DNA of 64,000 nucleotides from Proteles cristata cristata (lineage: Eukaryota > Chordata > Mammalia > Carnivora > Hyaenidae). The notes beneath the pieces are model-generated. The model was given only the letters and a program-made list of their open reading frames with translations, had not been told where the DNA came from and did not search any database. This document shows positions 46,400 through 58,864 of the stretch, piece after piece (position 1 is the first letter of the stretch; each line of letters opens with the position of its first letter). A program made the position numbers and the translations under genes. Where the stretch lies: assembly GCA_017311185.1 (NCBI GenBank), contig JAESUZ010001071.1, positions 620,001 through 684,000 on the forward strand, written 5' to 3'.

Positions 46400-48220
46400 T
46401 TTCCTATCTTTGTCAATTAATTCTAAATCTATGTCAGCCCTGGTTTGGTTTTTCAGTGTACAGGCCTTTTACCTCTTTGGTCAAATGTATTCTTGGGTAT
46501 TTTACTATTTTTGATGCAATTGTAAATGTGATTGGTTTCTTAATTTTTCCGATAGTGTATAGAAATGCAGCAGATTTTTGTATGCTGATTTTGTAACCTG
46601 AAACTTTACTTAATTTATGGGTTTAATGGATTTTTGGTGTTCTTAGGGTTTTTAAATATAAAGTCATGTCATCCACAAGTAGTGATTGTTTTACTTCACC
46701 CTTTTCAATCTGGATTCCTTTCTTTTTACTTGCTTAATTGTTCTGGCTATGATTTCCAAAATTATGTTGAATAAAAATATCTAGAATGGGCATCTTGTCT
46801 TACCCCTGATCTTAGAGGAAAAGCTTTCAGCTTTTTATTGTTGAGTATGTTAGCTGTGGGCTTATCATGTGTGGCCTTTGTTATGCTGAGGTACATTAAA
46901 TCCACTTCATTGAGAGTTATCATAAATAGATGTTGAATTTTGTCACATACTTTTTCTGCACCTATTGCAATGATGATTTTTACGCTTCCTTTTGTTAATA
47001 TTGTACATCACTATGATTGACTTGCAGATGATAAGAATTCTTGCATCTCTGGGATAAATTCCACTTTATCATTGTGTATGATATTTTAAACATATTGTTG
47101 AATTTGATTTTCTAATATTTTGTTGAGGATTTTTTCAGCTATGTTCATCAGGGATATGGACTTGTAATGTTCTTTTCTTGTGATGTCTTGGTCTGGTTTT
47201 GGGATCAAGGTAATTCTAGCTTCAAAAAATGAGTTTAGGAACATTATATCTCCTCATTTTTTTTGGAAAAGTTTGAAGAGGATAGGTATGAAATCTTTAA
47301 ATGTGTGGTAGAATTAGCAGTGAAGCCATCTGGTCCTGGACTTTTGTTTGTTGGGAGATTTTTTATTACTAATTCAATTTCCTTACTCGCAATCCATTTA
47401 TCCAGATTTTCTTTTTCTTCGTGACCCAGTCTTAAAAGGTAATAGGTTTCCAGGCATTTATTCAGATCTTCTAAGTTATCTAATTTATTGGCATATAACT
47501 TTCAATAGTAGTCTCATATGATCCTTTGTAGTTCTGTGGTGTCAGTTGTAACTTCTTTTTCACTTCTGATTTCATTTATTTGAACCCTCTTTTTACTTGG
47601 TGGGTCTAGTTAAAAGTTTGTCAATTTTGTTAACCTTTTCAAAGAACCAGTTCTTAGTTTCATTCACCTTTTCTATTTTGTTTTTAAGTCTCTATGTCAC
47701 TCATTTCTGTTCTGATCTTTATTATTTCCTTCCCCCTACTAATTTGGGCTTTGTTTGTTCTTCTTTTTCTATTTCCTTTAAGTATAAATTTAGAATACTT
47801 AAGATTTTTGTTCCTTTAGATATGACTCTATTGCTATGACATGTCTTTTTTACAACTGCTTTTGCTGCATCCCATAAATATTGCTAAGCTGTATTTCCTT
47901 TCTTATTTATCTCGAGGTATTTTTTATTTTTCCTTTGATTTCTCTGTTAACCCATCAGTTGTTCTGTAACATGTTGTTTAATCTCCACATATTTGTTATT
48001 TTTCTAGTTTTCTGCTTGTATTTTTAGTTTCACACCACCATGGTCAAAAAGATGATTGATGTGGTTTCAGTCTTCTTAAATTTATTGAAATTTGTTTTGT
48101 GTCATTCTAACTCTATGATCTATCCTTCAGAATATTCCATGTATTCTTTGAGCAGAACATTTATTCTGCTGCTTTTGGATGGAATGTTCTATATATATCT
48201 ATTAGACCATCCGGTCTAAT

Positions 48221-48412
48221 TTTTAAAAAATGTTTATTTCTTTTTGATAGAGAACATAAGCAGGGGTGGTATAGAGAAAGGGGGACAAAGGATCTGAAGC
48301 TGGCTCCACACTGACAGCAGCAAGCCCAGTGCGGGATTTGAACTCATGATCCATAAGATCACAACCTGAGCCAAAGTCAGGTGCTCAACTGACTGAGACA
48401 CCCAAGCATCCC
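48221..48412 (-). mobile_element. CAN SINE, diverged, inside L1
   Basis: Minus-strand copy with a short CT-rich middle and head end CACCCAAGCATCCCT. Host L1 sequence resumes on both sides; probable short duplication GGTCTAAT (48213-48220) and GGCCTAAT (48414-48421). Confidence 0.92.
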
Positions 48413-48726
48413 TGGCCTAATGTGTTATTTAAGATTGGTTTTCCTTATTGGTTTTCTGTCTAAATAATCTATTCATTGATGTTTGTGTGGTATCAAATTT
48501 CCCTATTATTGTATTGCTGTCAATTAAATTTGTTAATATTTGATTTATATAATATTGTGTCCTATTATTGCCTTGACCTCTTTATCATTATGCAATGCCT
48601 TTCTTTCTTATTACAGACTTTGCTTTAATAGCTCTTTTAATTTAATAGGTCTTTTAATAGCTCTTTAATTGCTTTTTTGTCCGACATAAGTATAGTTACC
48701 CAAGTTTTCTTTTGGTTTCCATTTTT

Positions 48727-48732
48727 ATGGAA
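48727..48732 (+). repeat. Target-site duplication of the solo LTR, left copy
   Basis: ATGGAA, repeated exactly at 49155-49160 on the other side of the LTR. Confidence 0.9.
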
Positions 48733-49154
48733 TGTCACAGACTATGAGTCTGGAGTTCCCTCTTGTCCAGCAAGAATGGATGCAGAATTGAATACAAGAA
48801 GGTCTAACGTCCTGGAGGAGACAAGAACCACAAGCAGGAGTTTTGGCCCCATATTTATTGACCTCTCAAGATCTTATACATGTGGTGAACATGAAGAAAA
48901 TAATCAAACAGTAATCGTTAATTTGTGTAAGAAGCAAAGGGTCTGGGGGGCAAGTGGTGTTTGTGATCAAAGTGTATTGGCACCAGATAGAAAGTAATAT
49001 CCTGTAGGTTATATAACAAGTTACTCGTGATCCCATTATAATATCTTGCTAACTAACCTGGGGCGCTTTTGCACACTGGTGGCAACTTTCTACCCTAAGT
49101 TTTTTCTAGCCCACTTATATAAGTAGAAGATATTCTTGAATCTATTTCCCCACA
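48733..49154 (-). mobile_element. Solo LTR of an endogenous retrovirus, probably class II (ERVK-like)
   Basis: A 422-bp insertion that interrupts L1 homology and is bounded by a perfect 6-bp duplication. It begins TGTCACAG and ends CCCCACA, so the ends are TG...CA on both strands. On the minus strand it starts TGTGGGGAAAT, has a TATA-like TTATATAA (49009-49016) and an AATAAA polyadenylation signal (48854-48859) about 150 bases apart, and ends GACA. That order fits U3-R-U5. The 6-bp duplication and the TGTGGGGAAA start favour class II, by inference. No internal gag/pol/env sequence is present, so recombination between two LTRs probably removed the provirus. Confidence 0.85.
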
Positions 49155-49160
49155 ATGGAA
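49155..49160 (+). repeat. Target-site duplication of the solo LTR, right copy
   Basis: ATGGAA, identical to 48727-48732; L1 sequence resumes directly after it. Confidence 0.9.
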
Positions 49161-49556
49161 CTTTTTTTTTCAATCTCTTCACTTTAAATCTTTGTGCGTT
49201 CTTACATCTGAAGTGAACCTCCTATAGGCAGCATATAGGTGGATCCTGTTTTTTATCCACTGAGTTATTCTGTCTTTTGACTGGAGAATTTAGTACATTT
49301 ACATTTAAAGTATTATTGATGAGTATGTACTTTATAAGTACATACTTATAATATGTATGTACATATAATATACATAAGTATTATAGCTTTATAAGTAATT
49401 TATCCATGTTTACTGTATATTTACTTTTAGCAGTGAAATTTATACTATATTTTCTTATTACTAATTAATGCCCTTTCTTTTAAAGTTTTTATTTTAAAGA
49501 AAATATTCTTTATTTATATTATATTAAATATATATAAAATATTTTTTATTTAAACA

Positions 49557-49769
49557 TTTTTTACTAATATTTATTTACTTTTGAGAAAGAGAGAGACAGA
49601 GTGTGAGTGGGGGAGGAGCAGAGAGAGAGGGAGACACAGAGTCAGAAGCAGGCTCCAGGGTCCGAGCTGTCAGCACAGAGCCCAATGCACGGCTTAAACA
49701 CATGAATCCTGAGATCATGACCTGGGCCAAAGTTGGAGGCTTAACTGACTGAGCCACACAGGTGCCCCT
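49557..49769 (-). mobile_element. CAN SINE (feliform SINEC), inside L1
   Basis: Complete minus-strand copy. The AT-rich stretch 49490-49556 on its left is probably an expanded tail, since TAATGCC occurs both near 49467 and near 49776. Confidence 0.94.
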
Positions 49770-50065
49770 CAGCTTAATGCCTGAACATTTCTCCTAAAAC
49801 CAGTTAAGTAAAGATGAATGTTTTTAGCTTCTTCTTACCTGGAAAACTTTTTATCACTTTCGATTGCGAATGGTAAGATGGCTAGATAGAGCATTCTTGA
49901 TTGGAAGTTTTTTCTTTGCTATCAGTACTTTGAATATATTGGGCCACTCTTTTCTGGTCTGCAAAATTTTTGCTGGAAATATCTGCTGATAGTTTTATGG
50001 GAGGTCCCTTGTATATACCAAGTTATTTTTCTCTTAGTGCTTTTAACATTGTATCTTTAACTTTT

Positions 50066-50293
50066 TTTTTTTTATAATTTTTTTTAATGTTTTTTATTTA
50101 TTTCTAGGAGTGAGAGAGACAGCGTGAGCAGGGGAGGGTCAGAGAGAGAGGGAGACACAGACTCTGAAATAGGCTCCAGGCTCCGAGCTGCCAGTCAGCA
50201 CAGAGCCCGATGTGGGTCTCAAACCCACGAACCGCGAGATCATGACCTAAGCGAAAGTCGGACGCTTAACCGACTAAGCCACCCAGGCGCCCC
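50066..50293 (-). mobile_element. CAN SINE (feliform SINEC), young subfamily, inside L1 ORF1 region
   Basis: Near-consensus minus-strand copy. Perfect 16-bp target duplication TGTATCTTTAACTTTT at 50050-50065 and 50294-50309. Confidence 0.97.
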
Positions 50294-52380
50294 TGTATCT
50301 TTAACTTTTGACATTTTAATCATAATATGTGTTGGTGTATGAGTTCTTTTTTTTTTTTTTTTTTTTGAGACTTTCTGGAATTCCTGGCTTAGGACATCTG
50401 TTTTCTTCCCTGGGTTAGGGATATTTTAAGGCATTTTTTTCCAGCTGTGTTCTTTTGTTCTGTTTTGTTTTTACTTTTTCTCTCTCTTCTCCTTCTGTTA
50501 CCCCTATAATGGCAACGTCATTCCACTTGATGTTGTCCTATAGGTCTTAAAGCTATCCTCACTTTAAACTCTTTCTTTAAAAGTTTTCGGTTCTGTTGGG
50601 TGAGTTTCACTGCTCTGTCTTGTAGCTCACCTATCCTTTTTTTTCTGATTCATCTAGTTTGCTTTTGAACCCTTCTAGTGTATTTTTCAGTGCAGTTATT
50701 GTACTCTTCAGCTCTGTGACTTTTGTTTGGTACTTTCTTATAGTTTCTATCTTTTTGTTGAAGTTCTCACTATGTATATCCATTCTTTATCCTGAGTTTG
50801 ATGAGCATATGAGCATGCTTATGATGATCACTTTAAACTCTTATCAGGTAAATTACTTATCTCTAGTTCATTAAGGTTTTTTTTCCTGAGAATTTATTTT
50901 TTTCCTTTATTTAGAGCATACATCTCTGTTTTCTCATTTTGCTTTACTCTCTGTTTCTCTAGATTATATGAAATAGCAACCTCTCTCAGTCTTGAAAGAG
51001 GGGACTTGTGTAGGAGATAAACCTTGTCCTAACTCTTGATTGGCTCTTGAACCTTTATGATTATCTAAGTAAGCTGATTTATTGATTGTTTACAGGTGTT
51101 GAGAGTATGCTAAGACTTGCCAGTGTTCCAAATGGAGGGAGTCTCAGTATCCGGTGTCAGGCTGATTGGAAGCCAGATTCTAAGGCTACTGCTTTTAAAT
51201 TATGAAAATATATACAGCCCTGTAGGACTGCAATTGTAAACCCTGCTGGTCTTTACACCAGGTGGTCAGAAGATGTCCCCTGGACAGCAGTTGCAAAAAC
51301 TGGGGCTTCAGACAAAAGTATAAACTCTTTTCTAGGAGGTTACTGGTGAGCTGTAGTGAAGCCATGGGAGAGCACAAAGATGGCATTCTCCAGTCTACAT
51401 TTCCTGAGAATAGCTCTTTAGCTTTCAGATATGTGTAAAACCTGAAGTATTCCCCCAGATTAAAGCTCCAGGGCAAGTAAAGTAGTCCTTTTCACAGAAA
51501 GACTGGGGATGTGTGTTAGTCTGCCATGTAGTGCCCTGTATGTGGTAGCCTGCCAAGAATTGTCTCTCTGAGTATTACAGTTCCCTGTGACCCATGAATG
51601 CCTGCTCTCCTAGCCACAAGAGCTAGGTGGTCAAAAAGCATCCCTGTATGGCCTGCATATACCTGATGCTTTAGAGAGGCAGCAGGAGCGCACAGGGATG
51701 GGGCATGACCATTAGCTGTCACAGGGCCATGGGAGAATGCAAGGCCAGGGTACACCTGCTGGCACTATCAAGATAGAGGGAGAATATAAAAATGGGACCT
51801 AGCAGCATCTCCATCCCTGGAGAGAGTTTCAACAGGCCCTTGTTGCTCCAACAGATGCTTTAAGATTATAAAATGTATCTCCTACAAATAATCTATAGGT
51901 GCTTTTCAAGCTACTGTTTTTGTGCTGATCCCTGCGGCAGGTGAGTCTGTGCCATGGTTCTTTAAGAAAAGTATCTTGATTCCCTACAGTCTTTGCTTTT
52001 TTCTGGACATGAACTCCACTGGCTTTCAAAACTAGACATTTTAGGGTTCATCTCTCCATTTCAGGCCCCAAAGTTTGGGACACATGATATAGGGCACAGA
52101 TTCCTTGTCCCTCAGGGAGAAGCTGTGAATTAGTGATATTCCTACTGACTGTGGGTCATCACGCCAGGAGTTTGGTTAATGGTGAGAGTGCATTTCTGAC
52201 TGTTTTACCATCTCTGGGTTGCCCCTTTCCTCTTCATTTTGAAGCAGCTATTTGACTAATTTTCAAGTCATTTTTCAGAGGGAATTAATTTCTCATATGT
52301 AGCTATAGATTTGATGTATTTGTGAGAAGAGGTAAATTTAGGATTTCCAATACCGTCACCTTGGACCACCCCCCCATTAC

Positions 52381-52490
52381 TTTTTTTAATTTTTGAGAGA
52401 GAGAGTGAACCTGAGTTGAGAAGGGACAAAGAGAGAGAGGGAGAATCCCAAGCAGGCTCTATGCTCAGTGTAGAGCCAGACATGGGACTT
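52381..52490 (-). mobile_element. CAN SINE, 5'-truncated
   Basis: Only the tail, CT-rich middle and part of the body remain (GAATCCCAAGCAGGCTCTAT to AGCCAGACATGGGACTT). The tRNA-like head is missing. It lies immediately right of the L1 5' end. Confidence 0.85.
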
Positions 52491-55425
52491 AATCACTCAA
52501 TGGATCTTAGACATTTTGTATTTTACTTTGTAGGGAGCTAGATTTTTAAAAATTCTTATTCATAAACTTTAACTTTGTTTTGGCATGTAATTATGTTACA
52601 TGGAAATAGTTTGATCTGGGTGGAAGAGATGGTCTTGCTTTTAATAACAGTTAGAAGGGAATAGAGTTACGGTCATTCTAATACTATTTTTCCTCAGTAC
52701 TGAGACAAAATAAATATGTGGGTTCTACCCAAGGCCCATGAATCATGAGTTCTTCCAGCCTGGATGGTGAAATCAATACTATTCTAGGCATTATGCAAAA
52801 GCTAGGACTTCTTACTGCTAAGCCTTTTGGGTGGCTCTTTTCTCAGCCTGGTGTAATTTCCTTACATGCAAGTGCTGAACAGTCAAGTGGAACACTGCAC
52901 ATTTCCAGACTTCTCTTTAGCTTTTGTGGTATGGTTGGATATGTATATATCAATTGTTAAAAGTTCTTTTTTCTTAATAGGATGATTCCCACAGAGCAAC
53001 TAACTTAGGGCTTTGTATGATTAGAGAAAAAATAACTATTTTAATATGCTATAGTATTTGTTGCATATAAACCATCACCATATCTCTTAAAACTTTATAT
53101 AATAAATAATAGGTATAATAATAATATACACTTACTTGCTCCATAAACTGCATATCTCACATGCCACCATCATCCCCAACTCTCACATTAAAGGAAAAGA
53201 GACACTAAATTTTCCTTTTAACCTCTTTTTTTTAGGTTTACTAAAAAATAAATATTTACTCTGAAAAGCTGTTACTTGCTTTTAATCTAGTACTAAAAAA
53301 TTAAAAGGCTACCATCAGACACCTACTCTATTTCAGGGATTTTATAAGTTGGGTTAAAAAAGGGAAAGATGTATTAACACTCCTAATTCATTTTTTTCTT
53401 CAATTACAAATGCAAACATGTCTCTTGTGGTAAGTGACAGTAGGGTAAAATGCACTTCTCCACACCCAACCTTCCCAGTCCTAAATAAACCAAGCACTCT
53501 TATTATGGATAAATTTAATCTGTTATCCTCAAACTGTTAAGTTGTATCTATCACAACAAAAATCCTTCAGGATCTTCTTATGTCACTTTGCTTCTGCAAC
53601 CAGATCCTTTCTGCCTCTATAGAATGCCTTTAGATATGGCCATCCAAAATGCTGTGTAAACATGCAAGTGATATTTCTGTTCCTTTTACCTATCCTATGA
53701 ATGTGGGGGCTTTGGTGGTAAGAGAGTCTGCCTTGACTGAAACAAAGATAATTTGCCCTCAGAAGGGCCATTATGCTTCTAGCTACAGAGAGTAACAAAA
53801 TGTTTGAACCTTGATTTTAGGAGCCATGTTGAAACTAAAAAATAGTACAGCAAGTCTTTAATGTCTGCCTAAATTGAGAACTGAAGGAGTCCATTGGCAA
53901 TAATTCCTTCACTAAGCAGGAAGGAGCATCGACTCTGAAGTGTTTAAAATTTAGAAAAAGAGGTAAATAAAAAGGACATGGGAAGAAATTTAAGTGAAAA
54001 GGAAGATCCTTAAAATGTAGATATCCTTATACCCATAGTAACTCAGTGAGGCTGCAGAATGTAAGATTTTCTTCTTTTTAATTCTCTAACCTATGGTGAC
54101 TATTATCTTTATACAAATAAAAAAACGACAATGTTCACAGATGAGAATCAGAAGTAGGTCCTGATTCTCTTCCTGCCATAATTTGGGTCTTTCTTGGTGA
54201 TATATCTATTTTCAAAAATGTAATTTTTAATATAACAGCCATCAGAAAACAATCCATACAGGCATGTCTCAATATGTCCCATGAATCATTTTTTTGAGAT
54301 GTTTTCTGGTAAAAAAAAATAATTTATTGTCAAAAACATTTTGTTTCATCTGAATGTTAGATAATTTTCTTGGAGACATAAAATGCCCATTATTATATTA
54401 TTGAAGAATTCTGGAGAAGTTAACCTCTATTTAATACTGCAATTCTCAAACACTTTTAACCAAAATTGTATTATTCCTATAATGCAGAACTATTGTTACT
54501 GAACTTTCAGGGATTGTTGCCTCAAGTCTTTCTCAACAAAACCTTTTGTTTGTATTGTTTTGCTACCTTTAGTGTTTAATTAAAAGAAAACTAAAGCAAG
54601 AGGGAGGTATAGCCTGAGAGGAAGTGGCTGGGCTTGAAGAACAACCTTGTTCTCTTGGCTTATTATACTCAAGTCTGCTAATGCTTAACTCACTCACATT
54701 CCCCCTCCAGGATCCCTCTGGCCAGGAAGCTGAGGACTTTGGCCTCTGTCACAGCAATGACTTCACTCAGTGATATTCATTTCAAAGCTTGAAAAGATTC
54801 TGGCTCTGAATTATTCCATATCTGCCCCATCCAATTTCTGAGTTAAAAAAAAGCCAAATATCTCTCTGACAGTAATATTGTAGATTCCAATGTGTTTTGT
54901 CATGGAAATTGTGGGAAATTTTATCTTTTCCTCATTTATCCACATCACTGTATAAATATTAAAAATTTCAAAATATGATCTTTTGGGGCTTCTACAATGA
55001 GAAAGCATAATTTCATATTTCAGGATGTGTGGAAGAGAGGATAATCTATATTTTTTGATTTGTGACTTAAGAAAAAATGTTGTATAGGAAAAAGATATGG
55101 GAAAGAAAAAGATAGTATAAAAATGACACAGACCTTGAATTTTTGAATTTGAATGTTTTGAGTGGGACCTGTGAAGATTTTGTTCAGGTGATTTGGGGCT
55201 TGATGTCTGCACTTAGATGCTCTAAGGTAGCTCAACCTCAACTAATCCAAAACTGAACTTGTGTTTTGCCTATAAATACTTGGTCTCAAGCAGAGTGTTA
55301 TTCCTTAGGGAATAGCATCACAATTTGGTGAGTTGAATAAGCCAGAATCATAAAGCAGGTCCTTAAAACTTTCTTCTTCATGACTCATATCAAGTTCATC
55401 ACAAACTTTGTGACTAAAGTCTAGT
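52491..55425. other. Repeat-poor stretch, no gene seen
   Basis: No SINE or L1 recognised over about 2.9 kb. The longest open frame in the window (133 codons, minus, 54811-55212) lies here. Its product is rich in Ser, Phe, Ile and Lys, has no domain or motif I recognise, and overlaps other short frames, so I do not call it a gene. Confidence 0.45.
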
Positions 55426-55429
55426 ACAT

Positions 55430-56310
55430 ATCTCATAAATATATTCATGCCTGAAGTATTTATCAACACATGTCTTTTGAGTGACCAAGTTCCTGCCATT
55501 ATAATAGATGCAGAATATACAGTTCTAATCAAAATAGTTTTCTGCAATCATAAGTGTCCATTTTAGTAAGTTCAAGTAAGGATGGTAAACAAATATATAT
55601 AAGCTGAAGAAAAGTACTACCAAAACACTAAAATAGAATAAATACGATAAAGAATGACCATGACATATGTACCATTTCATATAGTTGCAGTCTTCGAACT
55701 ACAAATTAGGAGGATATGAAATCAATTTAGTGGGTCAAGGACAGTATATTAGTATATGTGTATATGCACGTGTTTTGTGTTTCATTTGTAACTGTGTTCT
55801 GAATAATTTTTTAAATGTAATTATTTCCATGAAGTATCAGTAAAACATAAACCAAAATTTGAAAAAAAAACACATTATATTGAACAGTTGTGAGTAAAAA
55901 ATGCAAATACATGGGGGAAACTCAGGAAGATAGAACCACTTGTGTAAAGATAATGAGGCAAGAGGTGTGTCCATGGGGCATTGGGGATCCTGGCACAGAC
56001 ACAGTGCAGTGAGACAGGATGGGAGACTATGTGGCGGGAGAGACAACCAGGAGACAGACCTGGAGGCCTTTCAAACCAGGGGAACATCATCAGCTTTTAC
56101 TCCAAGGAAGCTGGAAAGTCATTTGAGGTTTTGAACATCATGTCACAGCGTTATTCACTTGTCATGTATTATTTTGGCTTGTGTATGGAAAATAGATGCA
56201 GAAAGGCAAAGATAGAAACAGGAAGAACAGTAGGAGATGACAGCAATGGTCCAGAAAGACCTGAGAACTGGTTTGAGATAAGATGGTGTTAAAATAAAAA
56301 TGGAGGCCAC
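55430..56310 (-). mobile_element. LINE L2, long degraded copy
   Basis: Segments appear in the order expected for minus-strand L2: 'tgcctgaagtatttatcaacac' and 'gaccaagttcctgccattataatagatgcagaata' near 55450-55515, then 'ggaagctggaaagtcatttgaggttttgaacatcatg' near 56106-56143 and 'gagatgacagcaatggtccagaaagacc' near 56234-56262. The middle is poorly preserved. Confidence 0.55.
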
Positions 56311-57683
56311 CCTTGTAAATTTTCTGAAGAAATGAAATCAATTTAGTCATACAATCAAAGGTCAATTGGGCTTATATTTTGAAGGCTAACTTGGGACTTG
56401 GGTCATCTATTTCCTATATCTTTGAAAATTGTAAGCAAAACTTGAACTGTTTCCCAAAGTTGATATGAGGTAATTATTGACCATTTTTTAAATCATTTAA
56501 TAAAATACCACTATTGTAACTAATCACTGTGAAGAATAGTCACTGCTTTCTCATGATAAAGGCTGCCTTATAACAATATAACCTTGAGCTTCACTCCATG
56601 ATTTGGTTAGAGCATTTCCAATCTTTTTGGTGTGGTTACAATAAACTTTTACTAATTAATATTTCAATGATTCATTCATTCTAATATGATTATTTATGAA
56701 CTTTTTGACAATGGTAATTATGCAAACATTGAGAAGTCATTTGATTATGGACACCTTTTGAAGGTATGGCCAAAAGGATTTACTAATGGGTTGGATGTGG
56801 ATGAGAGACACTCAGAGAAGTGAAGGACACCAAGAAAGTTTGGCCAAAAGTTAGGAGAAGGAAGTTTCATTTCCTGAGAAACTCTGAGAAGGCAGTTTTA
56901 TAGTCTTTGGGGGAGATAATGAGAGCAGGTTTTGCACCAGTAATTGAGCATATGGATTTAGTATTCAGGGAAGTGATTTTCTGGAAGTAAACAACAAGAT
57001 AGGTAGTATGTAAAGCCTTGCAAATGGCTGAGAACCACAAGGATTTAGACAGAGAAAGGAAGAATAGGGAAGGGAGCAGAAGAGAAGGGAAGGGGAAACC
57101 AGGAAAAGATCTAAGGACTGAATTTTGAGGCAATCTAACATTTAATGTTTTGGAAAATAAACCAGAAAGATTAGCCAAAAACAGAGAACACAAGAGGAAG
57201 TAGAATCACAGAAACCAAGAAAAAAAAGTATTTCACAGGAAATTTTATTCAACTTTTCCAAATACTGATAGGTCAAAGGAGAATGGGCTTTTTAGTGTGA
57301 GGATTACTGATGACTTTGATAGCTAGAATATATTGGTGGGAATTAAAGCAGGTGGAGAGAAAACTGAAAATGTATAGTAAGTAGACTTCTAAAGCTTTGC
57401 TAATGAAGGGAACAGATAAATGCAAAGACTGATGGCTAATACGGAAATGAGATCTAATGAACAGATGGAGGAATTAGCCTTGGGTAGAAGGAAGGGAACT
57501 TCCCTCCATGGTATCTAAAGGGTAGGCAAAGGATATGAATATAGACTCATACAATTAAGAGGTGATGGAAATGTGTGCAAGTTTCTCCCAGTTTTTAAAA
57601 TATTCTCAATGAAATATAAATCACAGTCATCAGGGTATATGAAAAGCAACAAGGAGGTTATGGGGGTTTAAGAATCACTTACT
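56311..57683. other. Unassigned sequence, no gene seen
   Basis: No recognised repeats; a purine-rich patch at 57040-57110. A 108-codon minus frame at 56867-57193 mirrors that patch and has no domain. Confidence 0.4.
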
Positions 57684-57853
57684 GGGGGGTGCACCTGGGT
57701 GGCTCAGTTGGTTAAACATCCAATTCTTAATTTTGGCTCAGGTCAGGATCTCAAGGTTCATGAGACTGAGTCTCCTGTCGGTCTCTGTGCTAACAGTGTG
57801 GAGCCTGCTTTTATTCTCTCTCTCTCTCTCTCTGTCCCTTTCCAACTCACATG

Positions 57854-57885
<32 letters not shown>

Positions 57886-57908
57886 CTCTCTCTCAAAATA
57901 AATTAAAA
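57684..57908 (+). mobile_element. CAN SINE (feliform SINEC) with (CT)n and (AC)n expansions
   Basis: Plus-strand copy; (CT)n at 57816-57832 and (AC)n at about 57851-57882 have grown inside it. Imperfect target duplication AAGAATCACTTACTG (57670-57684) and AATAATTACTTATTG (57909-57923). Confidence 0.94.
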
Positions 57909-58009
57909 AATAATTACTTATTGAGTTCCTAAATCTTTAGTGTTTACTTTTGTTCCTTTTCTTCCAATTAAAAATAAATCATTCCAATAATGATAGTAGG
58001 TAACTTAAA

Positions 58010-58325
58010 AACCTGCAAGAGCTCCCCTGTGCTCTTTAACACTTACAGTATTTAGTTGCCTATCAGCCCTCTCATGAACTGGCTTTTTTTCCCTGTGCAG
58101 CATCTTCTCTCTCACTTCTTATTCCTGTTTATGTTTTAAGACAGACTGATCCTGGAATATGATGTACTACTTTCCCTCAAGGCCCTTGCACATGCTATTG
58201 CTCATGCTTAGAAAGTTACACAGTCTCAATCTTGCCTAATGAAAGTACTCATCCTTTCTAGCTCAATTTAAATGTTACTTTCTCATGGAGTTCATTTCTG
58301 AGCACCACTACTTTTCCACTTCCAA
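58010..58325 (+). mobile_element. LINE L2 3'-region fragment
   Basis: 'tcaaggcccttgcacatgctattgctcatgcttag', then 'tcaatttaaatgttactttctcatggagttcatttctgagcacc', follows plus-strand L2. Confidence 0.65.
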
Positions 58326-58693
58326 GAGTGAAGTTTTATTTCTTGTTGGCTATTTTTTACCCTTATACCTTACCAGTTAATAATTCTTTACTTTTCCTAA
58401 TGTTTATCTCTTCCTGTGGTTTCTATGGGAACGCTGTTCATGTGTATTCAACTCTGAAGTCTCCAGTTGGCCTGATAAAGAACATCTCTCTTTGTTACTT
58501 GAGTTATAAACTGAGAAATAAGACAAAGGAGTAAGGCTTATAGAGGCCAAAATACCACCCTTTTATTGGTAAAGCCTTATCATGGCTTATATCTATAGAT
58601 ATTTGAGCCCTATAAAACCTACCCCCAAAACAAGGCAGACTCATCCATGAGAGATCATGGTGGATCTCTCCCCCTCCTCCCAACACATACACA

Positions 58694-58699
58694 CGTGTG

Positions 58700-58739
<40 letters not shown>

Positions 58740-58768
58740 ACAACTAAACTAAACTAAACTAAACTAAA
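58694..58768 (+). repeat. Compound microsatellite: (GC)n-(AC)n-(AACTA)n
   Basis: GTGTGCGCGCGC at 58695-58706 runs into about 30 bases of pure AC and then into AACTA pentamers (about five units, 58742-58768). Confidence 0.93.
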
Positions 58769-58864
58769 AAAGAATCAAAACTTTCTGGAGCAACTTACTC
58801 CCAACACCCTAAGTCCAGCTGTACAATCATCCCAGTTCATTTAGATTCATACTGTCTCATAACT

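Larger units (their letters stand above)
46400..52375 (-). pseudogene. Old L1 spanning 5' UTR to RT domain, nested with three SINEs and a solo LTR
   Basis: Minus strand. Right to left: 5' UTR (about 50900-52375, near the terminus TCCAAGGTGACGGTATTGG); an ORF1-like region (about 49820-50750, with reversed phrases such as 'cttctccttctgttacccctataatgg' and 'catttactgtcttg'-like remnants); ORF2 start and endonuclease (47900-49310, including 'gagaatttagtacatttacattt' and 'ccatggtcaaaaag'); then RT (46400-47900). The last third of ORF2 and the 3' UTR are missing at about 46400. It is broken by stops and frameshifts. Insertions: SINEs at 48221, 49557 and 50066 and an LTR at 48733. Confidence 0.85.

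Noticed and set aside
54811..55212. Longest open frame (133 codons, minus) as a gene
   Set aside because: Composition follows the AT-rich DNA, there is no domain, no homologue I recognise and no splice or promoter context. One frame of this length is unremarkable in 64 kb read in six frames.
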